This document shows, piece after piece, positions 15,706 through 24,752 of a DNA stretch of 50,579 nt; position 1 is the stretch's first letter, and each line of letters starts with the position of its first letter. The stretch is from Acidilobaceae archaeon (GTDB lineage: Archaea; Thermoproteota; Thermoprotei_A; Sulfolobales; Acidilobaceae): positions 1 to 50,579 of the forward strand of contig JALVJB010000197.1 of assembly GCA_027034115.1 (NCBI GenBank). Reading direction: 5' to 3'. Made by a program: the position numbers and the translations under genes. The notes below the pieces were generated by a model. The model searched no databases, had not been told where the DNA came from, and saw only the letters and a program-made list of their open reading frames with translations.

Positions 15706-17820
15706 TTGGCCCACGACTACGCATCAATCAACGTGTTCTTCTACCCCGAGACGGTGGCCCTAATAGGCGCCTCCGGTAAGCCCGGTGCCTTTAGCCACGA
15801 GATGCTCCGTAACCTGGCAACCCGATTCAAGGGAAAAGTCTACGCCGTAAACCCGAAGTACAAAGAGATACTGGGAGTCCCCAGTTATCCCAGCATACTA
15901 GACATACCCGACCCCGTTGACCTAGCCGTAATCGCTGTTAGAGCCCAGAGGGTCCCCCAGGCCCTCGAGGAGGCTGGTAGGAAGGGAGTGCGAGGAGCCA
16001 TCATAGTTGCTGGAGGCTTCGCGGAGACGGGCGAAGAGGGCAAGAGGCTCCAGGAAGCCATAGTTAGCATCGCTAAGCGTTACGGCGTGAGAATAGTTGG
16101 CCCCAACTGTATAGGCGTCTACAATGCTGTAAACGGCTTGGACACATTCTTCCTCCCTCCAGAGAAAATGCGGAGGCCTCCCAAGGGCTACATCGCCGTG
16201 GTGAGCCAGAGCGGCGCCTACCTCACTACCATGATGGACTGGTTGTCGAGCGAAGGAGTAGGTATAGTCAAAGCGATTAACATAGGAAACAAGGCCGACG
16301 TCGACGAGGCCGAGATCATAGGCTACTACGCCAGCCAGGAATACGTCCGCGCTATAATGGTCTACATGGAGGGAGTAAGCCCAGGAAGGGGGAGAGCCCT
16401 AGTTGAAGCAGTACGCCGAGCGAGAGACAACGGTAAAAAACTCGTAGTACTCAAAGGCGGAAAAACCTCCTACGGCGCCAGAGCCGCGAAGAGCCATACA
16501 GCCGCTCTAGCAGGAGACTACGCGGTGTTCTCCTCCATACTCCGGGAAGCTGGCGCGGTCGTCGCAGAGACCCCGACAGAGTTCGTAGACATAGCCAAGG
16601 CCCTATCCTTCATGGGACACCTAGAGCCCCGTGGGAGAAGAGTCCTAGTCGTAACCAATGCTGGGGGGCCAGGAGTCCTAGCAACCGACGAGTTAAGCCG
16701 TAGAGGACTAGCCCTACCCCAGACGCCCCGAGACGCCGTAGAGGAATTAAGCAAGCTCCTTCCTCCAATCGTTGCACTAGGAAACCCAGTAGACCTAACC
16801 GGCCAGGCATCAGACGAAGACTACCAGCTAGTCCTAGAAAAACTAGCAGGGAGGAGCGAGTTCGACTCGCTCCTAGTAATAGCTCCAGTACAGCCCGCAA
16901 CAATGACCATTAGAGTAGCCGACATAATAGCCGACACGGTTTGGCGCGTTAAGAAGCCAGCCACAGTCATGACCATAGGAGCCGACTACGGGGAACTCGT
17001 AAAAGAATACCTAGACTCCAGAGGTATACCCGCCTACCCCCTCCCCGACAGAGCAGCATATAGCCTATGGGCCCTCATGGAAGCCTCAAAACCCCTATGC
17101 AACATGGCAAAGCCGAGTAACCCTCCAGGCATGGCAGTAGAGCTAGTCGAGAAGGCCCTAAAAGAGGGCAGGAACAAGCTACTCGAGCACGAGGCATTAG
17201 AACTACTGGAGCACTATGAAGTCCCAGTAGCCCCCTACTGCCTTGCAAAAACTCCGGACGAAGCATCTGCATGCGCTGAGAAAATAGCCTCCAACAGGCT
17301 TGTCGCCAAGATCGTTTCTCCAGATATAATACATAAGAGCGACGTCGGAGGAGTCCTGCTGGGAGTAGATCCCGCGAAAGCCCGCGAGGCTTACGATACG
17401 GTTATTCGGAGAGCTAGGGCCCACGCCCCGGATGCCAGAATAGTAGGCGTCCTATTCCAAGCCGAGGCTCCCAAAGGTGTCGAGGTGATCGTTGGTAGTA
17501 GAAGGGACGAGGGCTTCGGGCCCATAGTAGTCTACGGGATGGGAGGCATTCTCGTGGAGCTCCTCAGGGACTTCTCAATAGGTCTCGCCCCAACGAGTAG
17601 GTGCCGAGCCCTGGAGATGATAAGGGAGACAAAATCTAGCAAGCTCTTAGAAGGGTATAGGGGCTCCGAGAGGAAAGATATTGACTCCTTAGCTGAAGCT
17701 ATCACGCGGATATCGAGGATCACCGCTGAAATCGATAGTGTTAAGGAGGTGGATGTAAACCCGATAATGGTTTACGAGAAGGGGGTCTTAGCAGTTGACG
17801 CGAGAGTGATTATTGCCTAG
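15706..17820 (+). CDS. Acyl-CoA synthetase (ADP-forming), fused alpha-beta
   Basis: A 704-residue fusion of both subunits of the ADP-forming acetyl/acyl-CoA synthetase, which makes ATP from acyl-CoA, ADP and phosphate. The CoA-binding domain starts at FFYPETVALIGASGKPG; the phosphohistidine loop is KTSYGARAAKSHTAALAG; an ATP-grasp domain occupies the last 230 residues, with RLVAKIVSPDIIHKSDVGGV and VYGMGGILVELL. I chose the TTG at 15706, preceded by GGGGGGAG and matching the normal family N terminus; a GTG at 15643 would lie upstream of the predicted transcript. It is convergent with iorBA, whose acyl-CoA products are its substrates. Confidence 0.92.
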   Translation: MAHDYASINVFFYPETVALIGASGKPGAFSHEMLRNLATRFKGKVYAVNPKYKEILGVPSYPSILDIPDPVDLAVIAVRAQRVPQALEEAGRKGVRGAIIVAGGFAETGEEGKRLQEAIVSIAKRYGVRIVGPNCIGVYNAVNGLDTFFLPPEKMRRPPKGYIAVVSQSGAYLTTMMDWLSSEGVGIVKAINIGNKADVDEAEIIGYYASQEYVRAIMVYMEGVSPGRGRALVEAVRRARDNGKKLVVLKGGKTSYGARAAKSHTAALAGDYAVFSSILREAGAVVAETPTEFVDIAKALSFMGHLEPRGRRVLVVTNAGGPGVLATDELSRRGLALPQTPRDAVEELSKLLPPIVALGNPVDLTGQASDEDYQLVLEKLAGRSEFDSLLVIAPVQPATMTIRVADIIADTVWRVKKPATVMTIGADYGELVKEYLDSRGIPAYPLPDRAAYSLWALMEASKPLCNMAKPSNPPGMAVELVEKALKEGRNKLLEHEALELLEHYEVPVAPYCLAKTPDEASACAEKIASNRLVAKIVSPDIIHKSDVGGVLLGVDPAKAREAYDTVIRRARAHAPDARIVGVLFQAEAPKGVEVIVGSRRDEGFGPIVVYGMGGILVELLRDFSIGLAPTSRCRALEMIRETKSSKLLEGYRGSERKDIDSLAEAITRISRITAEIDSVKEVDVNPIMVYEKGVLAVDARVIIA

Positions 17821-18406
17821 CCTTTAATCCGTCCTCGTAGCCAGCGCGGAACACCTTTATGTTAGCCTCCGGGTTCCTCACTTTTTGGCGAATGGTTTCC
17901 TCGATAGAGGGCGCGTCTACGTACCCGCCGTAGCCGTTGACCGCTAGGCCATAGCCTAGGAGGTACATGTTAGCGCCTTGGGGATTGCCCAGTTCTTCAG
18001 CCTTCTCAACGGCATTAGTCTTAAAGACCCTAATACCGGCTTCTCCCAGAGCCTTATAGACCTCTTCGAGGCTTGGCATTTCCACGTTCGGGAGAGGCGG
18101 TCTTAGCAGCCTGGAGTCCACAATTGCAGGGGCTCCCTTAGCAAGGTAGTTGGCGTAGCGGAGAGCCTCAGTAGCCTCTAGGGCTATTAAGAGGTCGGCT
18201 TTACCCTCCATTATTAAGGGAGCTTCGGCCTCTCCTAGCCGCACATGCACTATTACGGTTCCACCTCTCTGGCTTAGCCCGTGGGTTTCCGCTACGATAG
18301 CGTTATGGTCCTTCGCGACGGCGGCGCTTGCCAGAACGTTTGCCATGGTGATTATTCCTTGCCCGCCGACACCTACTATTACAAGGTTGAATGGTTTCTC
18401 ACTCAT
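17810..18406 (-). CDS. iorB: Indolepyruvate:ferredoxin oxidoreductase beta subunit
   Basis: A 198-residue protein of the gamma-type pyruvate:ferredoxin oxidoreductase fold. Typical segments are GVGGQGIITMANVLASAA and AETHGLSQRGGTVIVHVRLG. It is the small subunit of the enzyme that oxidatively decarboxylates aryl pyruvates from Trp, Phe and Tyr to aryl-acetyl-CoA, reducing ferredoxin. It follows iorA after 11 bases behind a GGTGACGAG site, and its end overlaps the convergent acyl-CoA synthetase by 11 bases. Confidence 0.93.
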   Translation of the reverse strand: MSEKPFNLVIVGVGGQGIITMANVLASAAVAKDHNAIVAETHGLSQRGGTVIVHVRLGEAEAPLIMEGKADLLIALEATEALRYANYLAKGAPAIVDSRLLRPPLPNVEMPSLEEVYKALGEAGIRVFKTNAVEKAEELGNPQGANMYLLGYGLAVNGYGGYVDAPSIEETIRQKVRNPEANIKVFRAGYEDGLKARQ

Positions 18407-18417
18407 TGCTCGTCACC

Positions 18418-20358
18418 TCACCTGGGCTTTGCGGTTGCCATTATTTTGATCCACTCTGGGTCTGGCTCCTCTACCGGCTTGAAAGCGTTAACTGGGCATA
18501 TTTGGGCGCACTCTCCGCACCCGGTGCAGAGTAAGGGGTCAATGTATACCTTTCCATTCTCCTTGGGGATTATTGCTGGGCAGTTGAAGGCCTTGTAGCA
18601 TAGGCCGCAGGCTATACACTTGTCCTCGTCGACAGTGTACACTGTGTACCTAACGCCGGCTTTCCTAGCATTGGCTATTGCGAGGAGGATGCACGCGCCT
18701 CTCGCTACCACTAGGGCAGGCTTCTGCTCCTTCTTAACGTATTCGAGGGCCTCGTAGAAGACTTTCTCCTGGCCCTTAATGTCGAATGCATTGGTTAGCG
18801 CCACGTACTCGATGCCATACGCCTCTGCAACCCTTCTCGGATCCAGCTCCACAGTCTCTTCTCCCATCGCGGTGACGCCCACGCCGGGGTGAGGCTGGTG
18901 CCCCGTCATCGCCGTTGTCCTATTGTCTAGGACTACTACGAGCATGGGAGCCTTGTTGTAGACCGCGTTCGCTAGGCCAGGCATACCTGCATGGAAGAAT
19001 GTGCTATCACCGATTATGGCTATGGGGATCTGGTCCTTGGCGACGTGAGCCATACCGTTTGCCAGCCCTATGCTCCCGCCCATCTCAACAATGGTGTCTT
19101 GCATTTCGAAGGGTGGGAGCACTCCTAGGCTATAACAGCCAATGTCACCGGTGTAGACGGGCTTAATCCTAGCCTTGCCGACAGCTCTCCGGAGAGCGTA
19201 GAATACAGCCCTGTAAGGGCAGCCGGGGCAGAGTACTGGGGGCCTAGGGGGAGCGCTAAGGTTGACCCTCGGCTTCTCTGGTAGAGAGTAATCGATGCCC
19301 AGGAATCTCGCCAGCCCTGGTAGGACCTTGTCAAGCGTGAGCTCCCCTACCCTTGTAATGTAGCCGTTGCTCTTGCCAGCTACCCTAGCCCTGATCCCCT
19401 CATCGTAGAAGGAGCTCTTAGCCAGGGTCTCGACGACAGGCTCTCCCTCCTCGACGAAGAAAACCTTGTCTCTCCCCTCAGCCTCCCTTAAGAGTAGTTT
19501 TGAGGGAAGCGGCACGGGCGTTTGAATCTTTAACACTCTAACCTTTCTATCAAGCCCCAGCTCTCTCAGGGCCTCCCTAGCGTAAGTGTAGCCTAGGCCG
19601 ACGCCCACTACCAGTACGCTCGAATCCTCAGGCCCCTTGGCTTCATTCAATGGATGCTTCGAGAACCACTCAGCTATCTCTTCCCACTTCTCAACCAGCT
19701 CCGCCCTAAGCTTCCTGGCGTGAGCGGGGACTAGCGTGTACCTCTCAATGTTCTTCCGGAACCCTCCCCGAGGCTCTAGCTTCTCTAGGTCTATCTCCCC
19801 CGTTTCGACCGGAACCCTAGTATGGCCTATTCTCGTGGTGGACCGGAGGATTACTGGGGTGTGGAATTTCCCGCTAATATGATAGGCTTCTATAACGGCT
19901 CTCTTAGCCTCCTGGGCTCCAGCCGGCTCTACCACGGGAATATAGGCGTGGACCCCGTACCACCTGTTATCCTGCTCGTTCTGACTACTATGCATCCCGG
20001 GGTCGTCGGCGGATACCACGACGAATGGCGCCTCTACTCCAGTGTATGCACTACTGAAGAGGGGGTCCGCGGCCACGTTTACTCCAACGTGCTTCATTGC
20101 GGCTAAAGACGCTACGCCGGACAGCGCGGCTCCGTATGCAGCCTCTAGGGCCACCTTCTCGTTAACGCTCCACTCGACGTATGGCCTCTTAAGCTTCCTA
20201 GCGGCGTAGGAGAGGGCTTCTACTATCTCGCTAGAAGGCGTCCCGGGATAAGCCGAGGCGAACCCTATCCCGTACTCTAGCGCCCCCCTAGCGATCGCCA
20301 CATTCCCGAGCATTAGGACCCTCTTACCGGGCTCTGACAGGACCTCTCGGTGGGCCAA
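18418..20358 (-). CDS. iorA: Indolepyruvate:ferredoxin oxidoreductase alpha subunit
   Basis: A 646-residue protein: N-terminal pyrimidine-binding domain (AYPGTPSSEIVEALSYAA), central domain, TPP domain with CPGCPYRAVFYALRR, YTGDIGCYSLG and GDSTFFHAGMPGLANAVYN, and two C-terminal 4Fe-4S clusters of ferredoxin type, CIACGLC...C and CTGCGECAQIC. This matches the alpha subunit of the thermophilic archaeal enzyme. The start is TTG at 20358 with AGGAG eight bases upstream. A box CATTATCC (minus strand, 20394-20401) is a possible promoter. The operon has only iorA and iorB. Confidence 0.95.
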   Translation of the reverse strand: MAHREVLSEPGKRVLMLGNVAIARGALEYGIGFASAYPGTPSSEIVEALSYAARKLKRPYVEWSVNEKVALEAAYGAALSGVASLAAMKHVGVNVAADPLFSSAYTGVEAPFVVVSADDPGMHSSQNEQDNRWYGVHAYIPVVEPAGAQEAKRAVIEAYHISGKFHTPVILRSTTRIGHTRVPVETGEIDLEKLEPRGGFRKNIERYTLVPAHARKLRAELVEKWEEIAEWFSKHPLNEAKGPEDSSVLVVGVGLGYTYAREALRELGLDRKVRVLKIQTPVPLPSKLLLREAEGRDKVFFVEEGEPVVETLAKSSFYDEGIRARVAGKSNGYITRVGELTLDKVLPGLARFLGIDYSLPEKPRVNLSAPPRPPVLCPGCPYRAVFYALRRAVGKARIKPVYTGDIGCYSLGVLPPFEMQDTIVEMGGSIGLANGMAHVAKDQIPIAIIGDSTFFHAGMPGLANAVYNKAPMLVVVLDNRTTAMTGHQPHPGVGVTAMGEETVELDPRRVAEAYGIEYVALTNAFDIKGQEKVFYEALEYVKKEQKPALVVARGACILLAIANARKAGVRYTVYTVDEDKCIACGLCYKAFNCPAIIPKENGKVYIDPLLCTGCGECAQICPVNAFKPVEEPDPEWIKIMATAKPR

Positions 20359-20432
20359 TAATCATCTCCTCGCCCTACCTAGTTGTTTGGGGGGATAATG
20401 AGGTTCTCTCTAGCCTCGCCCCGGTGGGAGGG

Positions 20433-20441
20433 ACAAATATT
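20433..20441 (+). promoter_or_regulatory. Probable TATA box before the envelope locus
   Basis: AAATATTA lies in an otherwise GC-rich interval, about 40 bases before the ATG at 20478, so the transcript should start near 20464. This rules out in-frame start codons at 20424 and 20457. Confidence 0.45.
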
Positions 20442-20477
20442 AGGCCTAAGGCCCTCGTGAACGCAACGGTGTTTAGG

Positions 20478-20936
20478 ATGGCGAAGGGCTCGATTCTACC
20501 ACTCGCAATACTCGGCCTAGTCGCCTTTCTAGGTTTAACCGCTCTCGCCGCTACAGGTACCACCACAGCGGCATCTGGGGCTACTGGTGCAACCGGGAAC
20601 ACCACCCTCGGCGAGATAGTTTCGGTAGCTATGGGCAACCCTAAGATGGCTGTGACAATGCTTGTAGAGTTCATCCTAGGGGTCGCTCTAGGCTATGTCG
20701 GAGTGAAGGCGCTGAGGTACATTCTAGCCTTCATCGGCATACTAATCCTGGGGAGCGTACTATCTGCATGGAGCCTTGGAGGCAACATGGAGGAAGTAGC
20801 TAAGAAGCTGGGAGTAGAGCTGAAGCAGCTACTCCCACTGTTGAAGCAGTTCGCCCTCGCCATAGGCGCGACGATAGTCGGCCCTGCAAGCATAGGCGTG
20901 ATAGTAGGCATAATACTTGCAATGATGAAGAAGTAA
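20478..20936 (+). CDS. Small membrane protein (signal segment plus FUN14-like helices)
   Basis: A 152-residue protein beginning MAKGSILPLAILGLVAFLG, a signal or anchor segment, followed by a Thr/Gly/Ala-rich spacer (TGTTTAASGATGATG) and two hydrophobic regions at about 55-100 and 125-150. The helix pair with FILGVALGYVGVKALRYILAFIGIL resembles FUN14-type membrane domains, but only loosely. The start was set from the TATA position. It heads the run of envelope-type genes that continues to 25485, 34 bases before the next gene. Confidence 0.65.
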   Translation: MAKGSILPLAILGLVAFLGLTALAATGTTTAASGATGATGNTTLGEIVSVAMGNPKMAVTMLVEFILGVALGYVGVKALRYILAFIGILILGSVLSAWSLGGNMEEVAKKLGVELKQLLPLLKQFALAIGATIVGPASIGVIVGIILAMMKK

Positions 20937-20969
20937 GCATTCCCCTGGCGGGGGGATGGGGAGTAGAGC

Positions 20970-21509
20970 GTGGCGGTCAGCACGCTTCACCACGTCCTCC
21001 CGGACGTGCCTCCTCCCCACCCCCAGCCCCACACGATAGTACAGCCCGCCTCCACGACCGCTCCCAGCACGACTACTGGCGGGCACACCGTGGCTACAAC
21101 TACGAGCCCATTACTCCACTATGCTTCTTCGCCTGTAAGCTCGATAGCATTGATGATATTAATACTTTTTATATTAATAATCTTAGTAGTAGCTATTCTA
21201 GCAGTTAAGCCCTCTCCAGCACTCCTCGGAGAAATCCGCGGAGAGCCCGGGAGAGTACTAGAGGCCAGTGAGCCTTACAGGTACACGGGGCTCAGGAAGA
21301 GGCTGAGGCAACTATACCTATCAGTGAGAGCAAGGGCAGAATCCGCCGTAGGTATCGCCCTAAAGAGCAAGACCGCTATGGAAATAGCGAGGATAACCGG
21401 CATGTACCGAAAGTTCGCCGAAGAGTATACTAAGGCAATGTACGGTCCTGGACACCCAGACGAGGAGGCAGTCTTGAGAATAGAGAGGCTAGCGAGGAAT
21501 GAAGCCTAG
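20970..21509 (+). CDS. DUF4129-like membrane protein with Ser/Thr-Pro-rich ectodomain
   Basis: A 179-residue protein. Residues 1-55 are low-complexity, rich in Pro, His, Thr and Ser (TTAPSTTTGGHTVATTTS), probably exposed outside. One membrane helix follows (IALMILILFILIILVVAIL) and then a cytoplasmic helical domain ending RKFAEEYTKAMYG...RIERLARNEA, resembling the C-terminal DUF4129 domain that accompanies MoxR ATPases. The assignment rests on context as much as sequence. The GTG start at 20970 is uncertain. It overlaps the next gene by 11 bases. Confidence 0.6.
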   Translation: MAVSTLHHVLPDVPPPHPQPHTIVQPASTTAPSTTTGGHTVATTTSPLLHYASSPVSSIALMILILFILIILVVAILAVKPSPALLGEIRGEPGRVLEASEPYRYTGLRKRLRQLYLSVRARAESAVGIALKSKTAMEIARITGMYRKFAEEYTKAMYGPGHPDEEAVLRIERLARNEA

Positions 21510-22569
21510 CCCTGTGATCACAGTACTCGCTCTCGGTATCACTCTAATCCTATTCATCACGGGCTCCTCGCTCGTATCCAAGGAGAAGAGCTACTCATGG
21601 CTATCAACATCCCCCATTAACCCTGGCCCCGGAGGAACATCCTCATTCGTAGAGGACCTAAACAAGTGGTACGACGTAGTGCTAGGTAACACTACCACCC
21701 TAGAAGGGATAAGGGTGAGGGCGACCTACCTTATTATAGGGCCCGACACTCCATTAAACGATAATGAAATAGAGATTATAGTAAAGCTCGTGAAGACGGG
21801 CCGCTTAAACCTGCTAATAGCAGACGAGACCACCAATACAGGGCGCCTCCTCAGGACCCTCGGCCTGCCCCCGATGGATGGAACCGTCTATAACGAGACT
21901 GTAAAGGGGGGCGGCTGGGAATTCATGGTGAAAATAGCTTGCGACGGACACGAGGCTTGGGCTTCTAGAGCCGTGAGGGTCCCCCAAGGGCCGGGCGGAG
22001 AAGAAGTATGCTCCTACAAGAACGATGGCACCGCAGCTGTCCTCTACAATATCAACGGGTCGAGAGTATTGATCGTAGGGGACTCCAGCATATTCGCAAA
22101 CTACCTATACAACGGTTACGACGGGCTTAAACCGTCTAGAAACGTGGCACTCTTCCTGGCACGCTTAGCAGCGGGCGATTCCCGAGGCGAGCCCGTTATA
22201 GTAGACAATAGCCACTATTCCTATAATGTTAAGGCCCGAGGAGCTTACCCACTGACGGGCCTCTGGACCTCTCTCGCCAACAGTCTAGAAAGCCTAGAGA
22301 GTAGGGCCCGCGAGCTCACCCCGCAAACCCTAGCCCTAGCGTTAGTGGTTGCAAGCGTCCCCTGGCCATTAATCCTGCTCACTCCATGGAGCAGGCCTAA
22401 GAGAAAGTCCACGCCCCTAAGGGAGGCTGCGATCGCATTATTAGAAGTCGAGGCCTCACGCCTAGGAGTAGAGGAGGGCCCCGGCAGGCCGGACCCTGAA
22501 TCCCTAGCCTCGCGCATAATCAGGAGGGCGAGGAAGCTTGAACAACATCATGGAGAGAGTCCTCAGTGA
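21499..22569 (+). CDS. DUF4350-domain membrane protein
   Basis: A 356-residue protein with an N-terminal helix (VITVLALGITLILFITGSS), an extracellular domain of about 250 residues and a second helix near 273-293 (LALALVVASVPWPLILLTPW), then a charged tail. WLSTSPINPGPGGTSSFVEDL followed by LLIADETTNTGRLL is the DUF4350 pattern, a domain related to glutamine-amidotransferase-like folds and usually encoded with MoxR and DUF58. Its end overlaps moxR by 32 bases, so the operon is translationally coupled. Confidence 0.75.
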   Translation: MKPSPVITVLALGITLILFITGSSLVSKEKSYSWLSTSPINPGPGGTSSFVEDLNKWYDVVLGNTTTLEGIRVRATYLIIGPDTPLNDNEIEIIVKLVKTGRLNLLIADETTNTGRLLRTLGLPPMDGTVYNETVKGGGWEFMVKIACDGHEAWASRAVRVPQGPGGEEVCSYKNDGTAAVLYNINGSRVLIVGDSSIFANYLYNGYDGLKPSRNVALFLARLAAGDSRGEPVIVDNSHYSYNVKARGAYPLTGLWTSLANSLESLESRARELTPQTLALALVVASVPWPLILLTPWSRPKRKSTPLREAAIALLEVEASRLGVEEGPGRPDPESLASRIIRRARKLEQHHGESPQ

Positions 22570-23452
22570 AGCCGGCAAGGTGGTCGTAGGGAAGCGCGAG
22601 GTCATTGAGGCAGTAGTAGCGACCATAATAGCTGGGGGGCACGTGCTCCTCGAAGGCGTTCCAGGAGTAGCTAAGACCCTTATAGCGAGGGCCGTAGCCT
22701 CTAGCCTCAGCCTAGACTTCAAGCGAGTCCAGTTCGTCCCAGACCTCCTGCCAAGCGATATAACAGGGACAATGGTCTGGAAGGGAGGGGACTTCGAGTT
22801 CCACCCTGGCCCCATCTTCACGGAAGTACTACTAGTCGACGAGATCAACAGGGCTCCTCCTAAAACACAGGCCGCACTCCTCGAAGCGATGCAGGAGAGG
22901 CAGGTATCAATCTGGGGAGAGACACGCAAGCTATCTCCTCTCTTCACGGTGATAGCGACCATGAATCCTGTCGAGTACCAGGGAGTATACCCCCTGAGCG
23001 AGGCTCAGGTCGACAGGTTCACATCGAAAATAGAGCTCGACTATCCAAGCGTTGAAGAAATGGCCCGCATAATCGACGTGCAAGGGGCAATTGAAGAATG
23101 GCCTGTGAAGCCAGTAGTCAGTAGAGAGGAATTACTCGAGGCTAGAAGGAGGGTGTGGAGCGTCCACGTAGACGATAACATTAAACTATACGCCGCCCTG
23201 CTAGCAGAGGCTACAAGGAGGGACCCTCGAGTCCTCCTAGGAGGGTCCCCCAGAGCAGTCATCTCAATGGTACAACTAGCGAGGGCCCTAGCACTAGCCG
23301 AGGGGCGAGGCTACGTAGCGCCGGACGATATAAAGAGAGTAGCCCACTACGCCATGGACCATAGAGTGATACTAAAACCTGAAGCCCGCCTCTCCGGGGC
23401 AACCCCCGAGCAAATAGTAGACACAGTCCTAGAGAAGGTCGAGCCACCCTAG
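22538..23452 (+). CDS. MoxR-family AAA+ ATPase
   Basis: A 304-residue AAA+ protein with Walker A EGVPGVAKTL, Walker B VLLVDEINRAPPKTQAALLEAMQERQVS, sensor 1 TMNPVEYQGVYPLSEAQVDRF and a C-terminal lid with GGSPRAVISMVQLARALA. MoxR ATPases act as chaperone-like remodelling enzymes with VWA or DUF58 partners. A TTG start at 22538 is positioned ten bases after GGAGG; an ATG at 22550 would shorten it by four residues. It is followed 13 bases later by the DUF58 gene. Confidence 0.93.
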   Translation: MNNIMERVLSEAGKVVVGKREVIEAVVATIIAGGHVLLEGVPGVAKTLIARAVASSLSLDFKRVQFVPDLLPSDITGTMVWKGGDFEFHPGPIFTEVLLVDEINRAPPKTQAALLEAMQERQVSIWGETRKLSPLFTVIATMNPVEYQGVYPLSEAQVDRFTSKIELDYPSVEEMARIIDVQGAIEEWPVKPVVSREELLEARRRVWSVHVDDNIKLYAALLAEATRRDPRVLLGGSPRAVISMVQLARALALAEGRGYVAPDDIKRVAHYAMDHRVILKPEARLSGATPEQIVDTVLEKVEPP

Positions 23453-23465
23453 AGGGACCCCCAGA

Positions 23466-24752
23466 GTGCCGGAGATCTACCCAACTAGGAAAGCACTCCT
23501 TGCAGGCATCCTCGCATTCCTCTTCTTCGCAATGCAAGCCCTAGGCATCTACTCCCCATACACCGGTATTGGAGCCTCACTCCTCACCGGAGTACTAGCG
23601 GTATCAATGGCCGTGGCCGAGAGGGCCTCCACGGCACTATTCCGTGTAAACGCGGAGCGGAGGGTCCCCCAGCGGCTAGCAGAGGGAGTACTGGCTAGAG
23701 TAGAACTAGTAGTATGCAACAATTCCCCCGACGACTTGATTGTATCAGTGGAAGACCAGGTGCCGGAAAGGTTGAGAGCTCTCGAGAGCGAGATCGAGAT
23801 GCGCCTCAGGCCGGGAGAGTGCAGGAGGGGCTCCTACAGGGTGAGACCGGCGCCTGGCTACCACTCCTACCCCTCTCTCCAAGTAGAGGCGAGGGACCCT
23901 CTGGGAATGTTCGCATCATGGAGAAAGCTGAAGAGGCCGTCAAGCATAAGCGTATACCCGCTCAGCCTAGGCGAATACTGGGTTTCACAAGCCGGCCCGC
24001 GGGGGAGGGGAGAACCCCTATACTCTACGTGGAAGGGCGGAGGACTGGAGTTCTACCAGCTGAGAGACTACGTGCCAGGCGACGATGTCAGGTTCATTTC
24101 GTGGAGCGCGACTGCAAGGCTGGGTAGGCCCATCGTATGGGAGGGCGTGTCACAAGTGTCTCCGCACGTCTCACTCCTAGCAGACCTATCCCTAGAATCC
24201 TGGCCGGGCACGCCAGGAGAGGCGCCGGCGGACTGGATAATGAGGACTGCCGTGGCGATAGCTGAGATAGTAGAAGCGGGTGGAGGGACCCTCAGGTACG
24301 GGATACTACTAGGGGAGACGTGGGAGGAGGGGTTTCTCTCTGGGGAGTACATAGCGGAGGCCCTAAGGAGAAGACTCTCCCTGGCAGGCCCCAGTAATGT
24401 TAAGAGGAGAGTTAAGCTGGGAGCCCTAGTAGATAGGCTCTCCCGCGGGGAACCCGGAAGGCCGTTGGTACTACTACTAGGTCCAGGGCAAAACTATAAC
24501 AGCCTGGTCGAAGCACTATCGAAGGCTAACGCTCATTGCAGGATAGCCATACTCTACGCCCCCACGGGCAATGGACCGGTAGACACAGCGGTCAGGCTAG
24601 TGGAGGAGCGTTACTACAAGGCTAACCTCGACAGCCTACGCAGAGCTGGAGCTAAACCATACCTCGTCACCTCTCGAGGTGCGGCGGTTGAGGTTGCAAG
24701 GCGCCTCTGGGGTATCTTGCAGGAGCCTGGCTGCCGGGCTGGCGCTTTCTAG
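23466..24752 (+). CDS. DUF58-domain membrane protein
   Basis: A 428-residue protein. Two N-terminal hydrophobic segments (about 8-24 and 28-48) are followed by a beta-rich region. The DUF58 signature GLEFYQLRDYVPGDDVRFISWSATARLG lies at about residues 194-221, preceding a VWA-like domain (HVSLLADLSLESWPG). DUF58 proteins are the usual MoxR partners, placing a metal-ion-site domain at the membrane. GTG start at 23466. The tail overlaps the next gene. Confidence 0.88.
   Translation: MPEIYPTRKALLAGILAFLFFAMQALGIYSPYTGIGASLLTGVLAVSMAVAERASTALFRVNAERRVPQRLAEGVLARVELVVCNNSPDDLIVSVEDQVPERLRALESEIEMRLRPGECRRGSYRVRPAPGYHSYPSLQVEARDPLGMFASWRKLKRPSSISVYPLSLGEYWVSQAGPRGRGEPLYSTWKGGGLEFYQLRDYVPGDDVRFISWSATARLGRPIVWEGVSQVSPHVSLLADLSLESWPGTPGEAPADWIMRTAVAIAEIVEAGGGTLRYGILLGETWEEGFLSGEYIAEALRRRLSLAGPSNVKRRVKLGALVDRLSRGEPGRPLVLLLGPGQNYNSLVEALSKANAHCRIAILYAPTGNGPVDTAVRLVEERYYKANLDSLRRAGAKPYLVTSRGAAVEVARRLWGILQEPGCRAGAF

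Noticed and set aside
20424..20477. Upstream start of the small membrane protein
   Set aside because: A TATA-like AAATATTA lies inside that stretch and the signal segment begins at MAKGSIL.
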